Below, piece after piece: positions 49,001-56,391 of a DNA stretch of 64,000 bases. Source of the DNA: Nannocystis bainbridge (GTDB taxonomy: Bacteria > Myxococcota_A > Polyangia > Nannocystales > Nannocystaceae); NCBI RefSeq assembly GCF_028368995.1, contig NZ_JAQNDL010000001.1, positions 930,001 to 994,000 on the forward strand, read 5' to 3'. Below the pieces are notes generated by a model. That model searched no databases. It had not been told where the DNA came from and saw only the letters and a program-made list of their open reading frames with translations. Both the position numbers and the translations under genes were made by a program. The stretch's first letter is position 1. Each line of letters begins with the position of its first letter.

Positions 49001-49619
49001 CAAGGGCTACCTGGCCGGCCGCAGCAACGAGCGGAAGAAAGAGCTGCCGCTGATGCGCAACGAGAACCAGCAGTACATCCACTACCAGAAGGGTTCGCTG
49101 GTGTGGTACGCGCTGGCCGACTACATCGGCGAGGACGTCCTGAACGCCGCCCTGGCCCGCTACGTCAAGCAGGTCGCGTTCCAGAGCGCGCCCTTCACCA
49201 CCACCAAGGAGCTGGTCGCCATCCTCAAGGAGGTCACCCCGCCGGACTATCAGTACGTGATCGAGGACATGTTCGAGACGATCACGCTCTACGACAACAA
49301 GGTCGTGTCCGCCGAGGTCACCCCCGAGGGCGCCAAGTACAAGGTCCGCTTCACTGTCTCCGCTCGCAAGCTGCGCGCCTCGGAGCTCGGCGAGGAGACC
49401 GAGGTGCCGGTGGCCGACTTCATCGACGTCGCCGTGTTCGCCGCCCCCGCCCCCGGCGACATCGACCTCGGCAAGCCGCTGTTCTTCGAGCGCCGCAAGC
49501 TGACCGGCGGCGACAACGTGATCGAGGTCGTCGTCGACGAGCTGCCCGCGCGCGTCGGCATCGATCCTTACAACAAGCTCATCGACCGCGCCCCGCGGGA
49601 CAACCGCATGGGCGTGTGA
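46035..49619 (+). CDS. ABC-2 permease fused to an M1-type (gluzincin) aminopeptidase
   Basis: This 1194-residue protein joins an ABC-2 permease (about 12 hydrophobic segments in two similar halves, to about residue 590) and a C-terminal M1 peptidase (from about residue 620). The zinc motif is HEVAHQWW at 937-944, with a distal Glu at 961 (MLSESLSQY); here 19 residues separate the last His and the Glu, one more than in classical M1 enzymes. M1 enzymes use a GAMEN motif, which is not obvious. Such fusions occur in several bacterial phyla, probably to export and trim peptides. Its ATPase is the preceding gene. Confidence 0.88.
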   Translation: MSQLLSFAGFEVRYHLRRPVTYVFAFAMALFGFLAMTTEVVRFGGAGGKVLNNAPWLISTAVMVFTLIGTIFTSAIAGTAVLRDFEFKTHELLFTTRLRKPAFVFGRFLGSYLVTVLVLACSAFGLWLGAHMPWLDAEKIGAVPLGTYVWPVLLYVVPTGLFASALFFAVGVLTRSFVAVYIQGVVLFIGYSIANNIISDIEQERLAALLDPFGFNATNLVNRYWTVAEKNSLLLPLDGVLLLNRLLWVGLGVVILLVAYRMFRMEAATRTRKAGKAREVEADMPAVRAPAVLPRVTPIAGARADLARVGALVRLHYRSIVRDRAFLALGVIAVLMTVINAFYADLMYGTTVYPVTYAMVEVIAGAGLFFVIISALYAGELVWRERGLKCDQLLDATPTNSPLVFFSKVGALLAVEATLCGALILAGIAVQALKGYGHFELDVYLGFIYGVAFPGITLLTLLAFFIHVVVDQKLVANGLIIAYYVVTLVLSYWGVHDNLFRYSQFPDPVYSDMNRYGPSMGAWLSFMAYYFAFAGLMLAVARLFLVRGQVHGLRARLRLARARINPRWLAVTGGLLAVFIGLFAFIRHNTHGLNRFRDQDDDEELQARYEREYKQYEKLPQPRIVAADVRVDLDPARGHGVFKGTLRLANKSGVAIPTVHLTLRDQLTIRELRFDRPSEVERDDEHLRYIIHRLAEPLAPGAEMTLHFEFADQREGFGNRGRDTAIVANGSFVSSDGIAPSIGYNRGLELDNDDDRKQHDLPERERMPSIDDEAARVNTYIGHDSDWIDFRGTVCTDPDQIAIAPGYLQKEWTEDGRRCFAYAMDSKILNFYSFLSARYEVRRDKWKDVDIEIYYHPGHEYNLDRMVDAIKKSLDYFTANFSPYQHRQVRILEFPRYASFAQSFPNTIPYSEAIGFIARVRPGDPEDIDYPFYVTAHEVAHQWWAHQVIGANVQGATMLSESLSQYSALKVLEKEYGKDKMHKFLAYELKGYLAGRSNERKKELPLMRNENQQYIHYQKGSLVWYALADYIGEDVLNAALARYVKQVAFQSAPFTTTKELVAILKEVTPPDYQYVIEDMFETITLYDNKVVSAEVTPEGAKYKVRFTVSARKLRASELGEETEVPVADFIDVAVFAAPAPGDIDLGKPLFFERRKLTGGDNVIEVVVDELPARVGIDPYNKLIDRAPRDNRMGV

Positions 49620-49697
49620 ACCGCGAGCCCCGTTCGCGCCGGCACGGGCCGGCGCGCGCGGGGCTCAGGACGTCGGGCTCCGCGGCGTCCGACGAAC

Positions 49698-51059
49698 TCA
49701 GCCCGACGTCGTGCGAGGCGTCAGCCGCATCTCGAGCCCCGAGCGCGGACGCGGCACCGGCACCTGCTTCATCGTCAGGTCTTGCCCCGGGACCAGCGTC
49801 AGCGCGCAGCGGCGCGCCAGCAGGGCCGCGAACGCCCGCATCTCCAGGCGCGCGAACTCCATGCCGAGGCAGATCCGCGCGCCCCCGCCGAACGGCAGGT
49901 AGCGGCCCTCGTGGGCGTGCGCGTGGACCCGTCCGTGAGGACATGTCTCTTCGAACACGGCGAAACGGTCGGGGTCGAAGCGAGCTGGCTCTGCGAACAG
50001 GGACGGATCGCGGTGGGTGTCGCGGATCCGGTAGCCCGTCAGCCAGCCCGCCGGCACCGTGAAGCCGGCGACCTCGAACGTGCGCGTGCACTTGCGGAAC
50101 GCCGCAGCCACCGGCGGCTCCAGCCGCAGCGTCTCGGCCAGCGCGCGCTCGGTCTCCGCCAGCCGGCCCAGCGCCTCGACCGTCAGCGGCCCGCGCGGCG
50201 TGACCCGATCGACCTCGGCGCACACGCGCGCGTAGGCCTCGGGGTGCTGCGCCATCAGCATGCAGAAGTTCGTCAACCCCGAGGTCAGCGTCTCGTGGCC
50301 GGCGAACAGCAGCACCAGCATCTGCTCGGCCAGCTCTTCGCGCCCGAGCTTCGAGCCGTCGTCGTCGCGGGCGGCGAGCAGCAGCCCGAGCACGTCCTGG
50401 CCGGTCTCGCCGCTGGCGATGCGCGCGTCGATGGCCGCGTGCAGGTGGGCGATGAGGCGCCGGCGAGCCCGCTTGGCCCGGCCGAACGCGGTGACGGGCA
50501 GGTCGGCGGGGATCGTGAACAGCCCGGCCGCGAAGGTCTCGAAGTCGTGTACGAGCGCCGCGTCGGTGCGCTCGTGCGCGCCCATCATCAACGCCGCCGC
50601 GACGTCGAACGTCAACGCGCGGATCTCCGGATACAGCGCCAGCTCGCCGCGTGCGAGCCAGCGATCGACCGCCGCCGCGATCCGCGACTCCATCGGCGGC
50701 AGGTAGCCGAGCAGCGCCCGCGGCCGGAACGCCTGGGCCAGCAGCCGCCGCCGGCGCATATGCAGCTCGCCCTCCTGCGTCGAGAGCGTGTTCGGCCCCA
50801 GCAGCTTGAGCGTGCTCGCCGGCCAGGTCGCCTCGACGAATTTATGCTCGCCGCGGAACAGCAGCAGGTTGTTCTCCGGCCCCGCCAGCAGCGCCATGTC
50901 CTTGCCGAACAGGCGCGTGCGCGACACCGGCCCGAACTCCGCCCGCCGGTCGGCGCCGAAGCGCGGGTTGAACAGAATCTGGAACCACTCGCCGACGAAC
51001 GGCAGGCCGGAGCGACCCGGCGGCAGACGAGGCGGCGAAGACACGGTCGGAGTCGTCAC
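49698..51059 (-). CDS. Cytochrome P450
   Basis: The 453 residues hold the P450 landmarks: the I-helix AGHETLTSGL, the K-helix ExxR (ETLRLEPP), the PERF-like PARFDPDRF and the heme-binding FGGGARICLGMEFARLE with its Cys. It is of the soluble bacterial type resembling long-chain or CYP102/CYP120-like oxygenases. No redox partner is adjacent, so the electron source is unknown. The start is uncertain: the GTG at 51059 is the first with homology downstream. A palindrome-like segment at 49929-49958 is translated before the heme loop. Confidence 0.88.
   Translation of the reverse strand: MTTPTVSSPPRLPPGRSGLPFVGEWFQILFNPRFGADRRAEFGPVSRTRLFGKDMALLAGPENNLLLFRGEHKFVEATWPASTLKLLGPNTLSTQEGELHMRRRRLLAQAFRPRALLGYLPPMESRIAAAVDRWLARGELALYPEIRALTFDVAAALMMGAHERTDAALVHDFETFAAGLFTIPADLPVTAFGRAKRARRRLIAHLHAAIDARIASGETGQDVLGLLLAARDDDGSKLGREELAEQMLVLLFAGHETLTSGLTNFCMLMAQHPEAYARVCAEVDRVTPRGPLTVEALGRLAETERALAETLRLEPPVAAAFRKCTRTFEVAGFTVPAGWLTGYRIRDTHRDPSLFAEPARFDPDRFAVFEETCPHGRVHAHAHEGRYLPFGGGARICLGMEFARLEMRAFAALLARRCALTLVPGQDLTMKQVPVPRPRSGLEMRLTPRTTSG
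49929..49958. repeat. Palindrome copy translated in the P450 gene
   Basis: gtccgtgaggacatgtctcttcgaac contains one clear gacatgtct unit plus a flanking ttcgaac. It is translated between the PERF-like motif and the heme loop (EETCPHGRV). Confidence 0.4.
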
Positions 51060-51306
51060 CTCCGCATGCTGCCCGGCGCGCGCGCCGACGGCAACCGGGA
51101 CCTCGCCCGCGACGCCGGGGCCCGCGCCGGCGAGCTCGGCCGAATTCGGCCTCCTGCGCGCGGTTCGGCGCCGGCCGCGGACCTGGTCGCTCGCCCCGCC
51201 GACGGCGCTCGCCGCCCGGCTCGTCGCCTCCACGTCCTCGCCCCGCCCTGCAAAGCCTGGCTTCAGCCCGGGGCCGAGGTATCGAGCGTCCAGGGAGGAT
51301 CCTCGC

Positions 51307-51483
51307 ATGATCCGCTGGGCGCTCGTGTTCCTCATCATCGCCGTCATCGCCGCCGTGTTCGGCTTCAGCGGCCGCTCCAGCGCCACTTCGGAGGGCGCGC
51401 AGGCGCTGTTTTTCATTTTCCTCGGCGTCTTCTCGCTGATGCTGCTCGCCGCCCTCATCGGCGGCGACCAGCTGCGGCGCTGA
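51307..51483 (+). CDS. DUF1328 family small membrane protein
   Basis: The 58 residues consist of two hydrophobic segments joined by a short polar loop, starting MIRWALVFLIIAVIAAVFGFSG and ending LLAALIGGDQLRR. This is the DUF1328 pattern (YtjA-like), a family of small membrane proteins seen in many proteobacteria and linked to stress expression. A GGGAGG site precedes the ATG. It is divergent from the P450 gene. A palindrome cluster lies downstream. Confidence 0.8.
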   Translation: MIRWALVFLIIAVIAAVFGFSGRSSATSEGAQALFFIFLGVFSLMLLAALIGGDQLRR

Positions 51484-51488
51484 CCCGA

Positions 51489-51570
51489 GTCATATGCCCT
51501 CGAAGACATGTTTGATGGGAAATGTCCTCAAGAACATTTTCCATGAGACATGTCTTTAAATACATATCTC
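51489..51570. repeat. Degenerate palindrome cluster after the DUF1328 gene
   Basis: Units catatgccc, agacatgttt, gaaatgtcc, gaacatttt, gagacatgtct and tacatatct are more AT-rich than elsewhere. The rest of the 309-base stretch 51484-51792 shows no gene. Confidence 0.65.
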
Positions 51571-51792
51571 CCGCATAGCCCGACCCGGCCCCTCCGCGGC
51601 GACGAGATCTGGCCTCCGCGTCCCCCGGGCGATCGCCGACAGCGACTGCGCCCGTAGCCCCTCGGAGAGCCCTGCCCTGGCAGACGCGCGGCCTCTCGGT
51701 GCTCCGTCGCCTCCACGCCCCTCGCCGCCAGCCTTGACGGCGGGCCGGCGTTCGCGCTGTCATGACGGCCTTCGCCTGTCCGGAGGTCGCGC

Positions 51793-52926
51793 TTGTCTCG
51801 AATCCTTGCCTGCAGTCCTTTCTTGTTCCTCTTCACCGTCGCCTGCGGCGACCTCGAGAAGCTCTCGTCGACCGAGGGCGACGACCCCGGCAGCTCGTCC
51901 ACCACCGGCGCCAGCGACGGCTCCGCCACCACCGAGCCGGCCAGCCCCACCGGCGAAGCGACCGACAGCTCGACCACCGCCTCCACCCCCGATCCACTCA
52001 CCACGGGCGACCCCGTCACCACCGAGCCCGATCCGACCGACGGCCTCACCACCACCACCACCACCACCACCACCACCGATACCTCGACCACCACCGACAT
52101 CGGCACCTCGACCACCGACGACACCTCGACCACCGGCCTCGACCCGGTCGGTCCCGAGCTGCCCGTGCCGACCGCCGACTGTCCCGACATCGTCGACGGC
52201 GACGTCAGCTTCCACCCCGCCGGCCTCGACAGCCCGCGCGACGTGCGGATCTGGGTCGACCTCGACACCGCCCAGCAGGCCGACGGGCCGGTCGTGTTCT
52301 ACTGGCACGGCACGGGCGGCTCACCGCAGGAGGCGCTCACCGGCATCGGCGAGCTGGGCATCCAGGAGATCCTCGACCTCGGCGGCATCGTCATCGCGCC
52401 CACGCACGACCCGATGGCCGGCATCTTCCCGTGGTGGCTCGTGCTCAGCGAGACCGACGATGACCTGCAGCTCGCCGACGAGGTCCTCGCCTGCGCCCGC
52501 GAGCAGATCGGCGTCGACGCCAGCCGGATCTACGCCGCTGGTTTCAGCGCCGGCGGCCTCAACACCGCGCAGATGAGCATCCGTCGCTCGGGCTACATCG
52601 CCGCCGCCGCCCCCTACTCGGGCGGCCTCATCTTCGGCGCCAAGCCGCCATTCCAGGACCCCGACAACAAATTCTCCGCCATGATCTTCCACGGCGGCCC
52701 CGGCGACGTCGTCGTCGTCGGCTTCGAGCAGGCCAGCAAGGACTACGCCGCCTACCTCGACGACAACGACGAATTCAACTTCCTCTGCAACCACGGCGGC
52801 GGCCACTCGATCCCCGACGCCCAGGACAGCGTCATGCAGTTCTTCTTCGACCACCCCTACGGCGTCGGCGCCTCCCCGTACGCCCAGGGCCTGCCGGGCG
52901 ACTTCCCCGGCTACTGCGACCTCTGA
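51793..52926 (+). CDS. Esterase/depolymerase-like lipoprotein with Thr-rich linker
   Basis: A TTG start gives a lipoprotein signal (LFLFTVAC) and a linker of about 100 residues with runs of Thr, as in the esterase lipoprotein at 567. The C-terminal part is an alpha/beta hydrolase with VFYWHGTGGSP (oxyanion region) and the nucleophile elbow YAAGFSAGGLN; a late GGGHS may hold the catalytic His. It resembles PHB depolymerase/LpqC-type esterases. The substrate is unknown. The gene ends directly in a palindrome. Confidence 0.83.
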   Translation: MSRILACSPFLFLFTVACGDLEKLSSTEGDDPGSSSTTGASDGSATTEPASPTGEATDSSTTASTPDPLTTGDPVTTEPDPTDGLTTTTTTTTTTDTSTTTDIGTSTTDDTSTTGLDPVGPELPVPTADCPDIVDGDVSFHPAGLDSPRDVRIWVDLDTAQQADGPVVFYWHGTGGSPQEALTGIGELGIQEILDLGGIVIAPTHDPMAGIFPWWLVLSETDDDLQLADEVLACAREQIGVDASRIYAAGFSAGGLNTAQMSIRRSGYIAAAAPYSGGLIFGAKPPFQDPDNKFSAMIFHGGPGDVVVVGFEQASKDYAAYLDDNDEFNFLCNHGGGHSIPDAQDSVMQFFFDHPYGVGASPYAQGLPGDFPGYCDL

Positions 52927-52985
52927 CCGAAGGGACACGTCCTCTCGGACATGGCCATGCGGCCATGTCCTCTCGGACATGTCCC
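52926..52985. repeat. Palindrome cluster between convergent genes
   Basis: It starts right after the esterase stop. A perfect inverted repeat ggacatggcc (loop atgc) occupies 52947-52970, followed by ccatgtcc-tctc-ggacatgtcc, ending 1-2 bases before the stop of the SDR gene on the other strand. Confidence 0.85.
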
Positions 52986-52986
52986 A

Positions 52987-53796
52987 TCAATCGAGCTTGC
53001 TCGTCTTCGAGCGCGTGTCGCGTTGCAGCAAGCACATCAGCCCCGGGAAGTGCTGGCCGAGGAACGCCCCCAGCTTGCCGTGGGCCGTGAACGTGTACTC
53101 CCGCTTGCGCGCCGCGATCGCCTTGACCATCACCCGCGCCGCGTCGTCGGCCGTCCACATCAGCGCCGCCGGGCGCTTGTCGCGGCGGCTGGCCTCGAAC
53201 TGGCCCTGATTGTCGACCTGCCCGATCTCCGTGCTGACGAACCCCGGGTTCAGCAGCGTGCAGCTCACCCCCGAGCCGCGCAGCTCCATCGCCAGCGTCA
53301 GCCCCACCGCTCGCAGCGCGAACTTCGAGGCCGAGTAGGCGCCCACGCGCGGGCTGGCGAGGAGCCCCGACACGCTGCTGACCAGGCCCAGGCGGCCGCC
53401 CGTGCGGCGCAGCGCCGGCAGGCTGTGGCGGATCACCGCCATCGCCCCGAAGAAGTTGGTCTCGAACTGGCGCTGCCAGTCGTCGGCGGTCAGGTCCTCG
53501 ACGCGGCCGATCACCCCGAAGCCGGCGTTCGCCACCGCCACATCGAGGCGACCGAAGTGGGCCACGATCGACTGCACCGCCGCGGCGACCTCGTCGTCGC
53601 GGCGCACGTCGCAGGGGACCGCGAGGGCGCGGCGACCGAGGCCCTCGACCTCCGCGACCACCTCGGCGAGGCGCTCCTGGCGGCGCCCCGACACCGCCAC
53701 ATCGGCCCCGCGGCGGGCGAACTCGCGGGCCAGCGCCCGCCCGATCCCCGCCGTCGCGCCGGCGATCCACGCGACCTGTCCGTCGAACTGCGTCAT
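52987..53796 (-). CDS. Short-chain dehydrogenase/reductase
   Basis: The 269 residues contain the NAD(P)-binding AGATAGIGRALA, the NNAG-like VANAGFG, the catalytic Ser in SSVSG and YSASKFALRA with the catalytic Tyr and Lys. The C-terminus (HGKLGAFLGQHFPGLM) has an extended hydrophobic tail, as in SDRs that handle lipids. It is classical SDR type; the substrate is unknown. An ATG at 53796 replaces a longer artificial frame. Confidence 0.88.
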   Translation of the reverse strand: MTQFDGQVAWIAGATAGIGRALAREFARRGADVAVSGRRQERLAEVVAEVEGLGRRALAVPCDVRRDDEVAAAVQSIVAHFGRLDVAVANAGFGVIGRVEDLTADDWQRQFETNFFGAMAVIRHSLPALRRTGGRLGLVSSVSGLLASPRVGAYSASKFALRAVGLTLAMELRGSGVSCTLLNPGFVSTEIGQVDNQGQFEASRRDKRPAALMWTADDAARVMVKAIAARKREYTFTAHGKLGAFLGQHFPGLMCLLQRDTRSKTSKLD

Positions 53797-53843
53797 GGCG
53801 CGCACCTTACCGCAAGCCGCGGCCGGTGCGCGCCGCTGACCGC

Positions 53844-54776
53844 TCAGAAGGCGTACAGGAGGTTCTGGTTCCAGCCGTCGAGGCCGATGGAGATCTGGCC
53901 GCTCTGCGTCTGGTACCCCGCCTGATACGACGCCTTGAGATCGGCCAGGCTGAACTCGAGCGACACGGTCGGCGCCGCGTCGCAGAGGTCGCCGTTGGCG
54001 TCGTGCGAGATCTCGAGGCCGACCTGGACCGGCTCCGACTCGGCGAACAGCCCGTCCCAGCACAGCGCGAAGTCGTGTTCAGCGCAGCCGCCGCCGTACT
54101 GGATCTCGACCTTCAGCGCATCGCCGACGATCGCCGCGTCCAGCACCTGGTACGGATCGGCCGGCGCCGGATCGGAGCACGCCAGCGCCCCCTCGATCGT
54201 GCACTCGCTGCTGCAGCCGTCGCCGCTCACCGTGTTGCTGTCGTCGCAGACCTCGTCGCCCTCGACCACCCCGTCGCCGCACACGCTCGCGCTGGTCGTC
54301 GACGACCCCTCGGTCTCGTTCGGCTCGCCGTCCGTGCCGGTGCCCTCGGTCTCCTCGCAACCGATCTCGGTGCAGGCCCAGTCCCCGCCATAGCACGTGC
54401 ACGTGTTGCAGCCGTCCTCGGCGGGCTTCGTCTCGCCCTCTTCGCACTCGAGGCCCTCGCACGCGATCTCGGTGCAGGCCCAGCCGCCCTCGGTGCACGT
54501 GCACGTGTTGCAGCCGTCTTGCGCCGGCTTCGTCTCGCCGTCTTCGCAGCCATCGTCGCAAGCCTTCAGCGTGCAGCTCCAGTCGCCGCCCTCGCACGTG
54601 CACGTGTTGCAGCCATCCTCGGACGGCTTGGTCTCGCCGTTCTGGCAGGTCAGGTTGCCGGACGTCTCGTCGCCGATCTGCTTGGGGTCGCAGGCCGCGG
54701 CCGAGGCGCCGAGCAGCGCCCCGACGAGCAGCAGGTTGCGGTGGATGTTCAGGGCATTAAGGAAAGTGAAGCGCAT
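53844..54776 (-). CDS. Lipoprotein with three VWC/pacifastin-like Cys repeats and one CGDG repeat
   Basis: The start at 54776 gives a lipoprotein signal (SAAAC). Three tandem modules follow, each with the form C-x-x-G-E-T-K-P-x-x-D-G-C-N-T-C-T-C-...-W-x-C-T, a pattern like the pacifastin or VWC cysteine-knot modules. A CGDGVVEGDEVCDD...GDGCSSEC repeat (the DUF4215-like Myxococcus Cys-rich repeat) comes next and a C-terminal beta domain of about 110 residues. The 54420-54620 region is highly repetitive DNA. Small Cys-rich modules of this kind may act as binding or inhibitor domains on the cell surface. Confidence 0.75.
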   Translation of the reverse strand: MRFTFLNALNIHRNLLLVGALLGASAAACDPKQIGDETSGNLTCQNGETKPSEDGCNTCTCEGGDWSCTLKACDDGCEDGETKPAQDGCNTCTCTEGGWACTEIACEGLECEEGETKPAEDGCNTCTCYGGDWACTEIGCEETEGTGTDGEPNETEGSSTTSASVCGDGVVEGDEVCDDSNTVSGDGCSSECTIEGALACSDPAPADPYQVLDAAIVGDALKVEIQYGGGCAEHDFALCWDGLFAESEPVQVGLEISHDANGDLCDAAPTVSLEFSLADLKASYQAGYQTQSGQISIGLDGWNQNLLYAF

Positions 54777-54899
54777 GGTGGTCGTTCCTGAGATGGGTGC
54801 TTCGTAGTTGTCCGCCCTGCCGCCCATCTGTGTCCGCCCTCGCGATTTTTTTCGAAGCGTTCGCGGCGCCATGGCCCCGGCGCTTCCGCACCCCCTGCA

Positions 54900-55760
54900 T
54901 CACGGCTCGGCGCAGCCCAGGCGCACCCGCTCGGCCAGCGCCGACCCGCCGTGCGCGCGCAGGAACACCTGCGCCGCCGCCCGGCCCTCCGCCGCGCGAT
55001 CGCCCGCGCACAGCGCCAGCGCCCGCAGGGCGTCGTGCTCCTCACGCAGCGCCCCGCGCGGGAACTGCTGCGCGTATGCATGCAGCAGCGTCAGCGCCTC
55101 CGCGGCCCGCGAGCCCTGGATCGCCGCCTGCGCTCGCCCCAGCAGCTCCGCCTCCTGCGCCAGCGAGCTCGCCTCCACCGCGCTCGCCTCGCTCTCCGCC
55201 GCGCTCGCCTCATGCGAGCCCGTCGGCGAGCTCCGCCGCTCCGATGCGCGCGCCTCGCCGCTGCCGCGACCGACTCGCAGCGAATGATCTGTCCCCTTGA
55301 ACATGTCCCTCACGACATGCTCTCTGGCGCTATCATCATCCCTCGACGAAGTCGCGCTCGGTTGTTCCTCACGGTTCTCTGTCTCTCGGACCATGTCCCC
55401 CGAGACAGGCTCGCTCGCGCCCGCCCGCACCGGCTCGCTCGTCGCCGCCTGCCGCTCCGCGTACGCCGCCGCCTCGCCGCCCTGGCGGGACCCGACCAGC
55501 GGCCCCAGCACCCCTGCGCGCGAGGCCAGTAGCACCGCCGCCGCTGCCGCGACCACCACCCCGGCCCACACCCATTCCGACACGCCCCTTCGGACCTGCC
55601 CTTTCGGCCATGTCCCTTCGGCCCGGGTGCTCGCCGCCACGCGGGCCCACACCCGCGCCTCGGTCGCGGCCGGCAGCTCCTCCGCGACGCGGAACGCCCG
55701 CAACGCCGCTGCTGCCTGCGGATCGAGCTCCCCCTCGCGCCCCCGTGGTCCCGTCGTCAT
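54900..55760 (-). CDS. Anti-sigma-like membrane protein with repeat-derived segments
   Basis: The 286-residue protein has a cytoplasmic N-terminus (1-60), a membrane segment (about 62-85), a disordered linker and a C-terminal helical TPR-like part. It overlaps the upstream ECF sigma gene by ATGA, so it is almost certainly its anti-sigma partner. No zinc-binding anti-sigma motif is visible. Three palindrome-family segments are translated: residues 46-58 (WPKGQVRRG), 118-126 (PVSGDMVRET) and 146-157 (REHVVRDMFKGT). The C-terminus (LLGRAQAAIQGSRAAEALTLL) resembles TPR repeats. Confidence 0.75.
   Translation of the reverse strand: MTTGPRGREGELDPQAAAALRAFRVAEELPAATEARVWARVAASTRAEGTWPKGQVRRGVSEWVWAGVVVAAAAAVLLASRAGVLGPLVGSRQGGEAAAYAERQAATSEPVRAGASEPVSGDMVRETENREEQPSATSSRDDDSAREHVVRDMFKGTDHSLRVGRGSGEARASERRSSPTGSHEASAAESEASAVEASSLAQEAELLGRAQAAIQGSRAAEALTLLHAYAQQFPRGALREEHDALRALALCAGDRAAEGRAAAQVFLRAHGGSALAERVRLGCAEP
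55289..55410. repeat. Two palindrome copies translated in the anti-sigma-like gene
   Basis: gaacatgtccctcacgacatgc (55299-55320, with a further tgtcccc half-site before it) and ccatgtcccccgagacagg (55391-55409). Both lie in the extracytoplasmic linker. Confidence 0.8.
55577..55624. repeat. Palindrome repeat translated near the membrane segment
   Basis: cgccccttcggacctgcc is followed by ctttcggccatgtcccttcgg. They encode the AEGTWPKGQVRRG stretch just before the membrane segment. Confidence 0.75.
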
Positions 55761-56299
55761 CCTGCCGCAGCCCTTCCGCGCAGCCCGTCTCGCTCGGCCA
55801 GCGCTCGTTGAAACAGCTCTCGCGTCGCCCGCAGCCGCGAGTACGCCGTATTGAGGTTCAGCCCCAGCGCCTCCGCGATCTCCGGCACCCGCATGCCCTC
55901 GATGTCGGCCAGCGCGAACAGCATCCGCCGCTCCTCGTCGAGCCCGTCGAGGAACCCGCGCACGAACGCCGCCGCCTGCTCCTGCGCCGCCCCGGTCTCC
56001 GGATCGGGCCCCGACCCCGGCACCGGCGCCACGCTCAGCCTTCGCTCCGCGCGCACGTTGCTGCGGCGGTGGTTGGCCGCCACGCCGCGGGCGATCCCGT
56101 ACAGCCAGCTGGTCAGCGCCGCCCGCCCGTCGTACTCGCGCAGCCGGCGATGCACCACCAGGAACACGTCGTGCACCACGTCCTCTTGCGCCGACTCGGC
56201 CACCCCGAGGCGCCGCACCACCCGCCACACGAACCCCGCGTGCGCGCGGTAGACTTCCGCGAGCGTCAGCGGGTCGGCAGAGGGGCTTTCGCCGGGCAT
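55757..56299 (-). CDS. ECF-family RNA polymerase sigma factor
   Basis: The 180 residues hold sigma region 2 (VYRAHAGFVWRVVRRLGVAESAQEDVVHDVFLVVHRR) and region 4 (LADIEGMRVPEIAEALGLNLNTAYSRLRATRELF). It pairs with the overlapping gene downstream, which looks like an anti-sigma factor. The start at 56299 is inferred; GTG codons a few residues upstream are also possible. The target genes are not known; the surrounding lipoprotein and envelope genes are candidates. Confidence 0.92.
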   Translation of the reverse strand: MPGESPSADPLTLAEVYRAHAGFVWRVVRRLGVAESAQEDVVHDVFLVVHRRLREYDGRAALTSWLYGIARGVAANHRRSNVRAERRLSVAPVPGSGPDPETGAAQEQAAAFVRGFLDGLDEERRMLFALADIEGMRVPEIAEALGLNLNTAYSRLRATRELFQRALAERDGLRGRAAAG

Positions 56300-56391
56300 C
56301 CCGCGTGATTGTCCAGCTTCTCGGGTTTCTGTCACCCCACCCCTCGTGCGCGCTGGCGCACCCACCCGCCCCCGGGGCATCCTCCTCTTCG

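Noticed and set aside
51600..51790. A small gene upstream of the esterase lipoprotein.
   Set aside because: Frames here are open by composition only, with no ribosome site, no motif and no match to any family I know.
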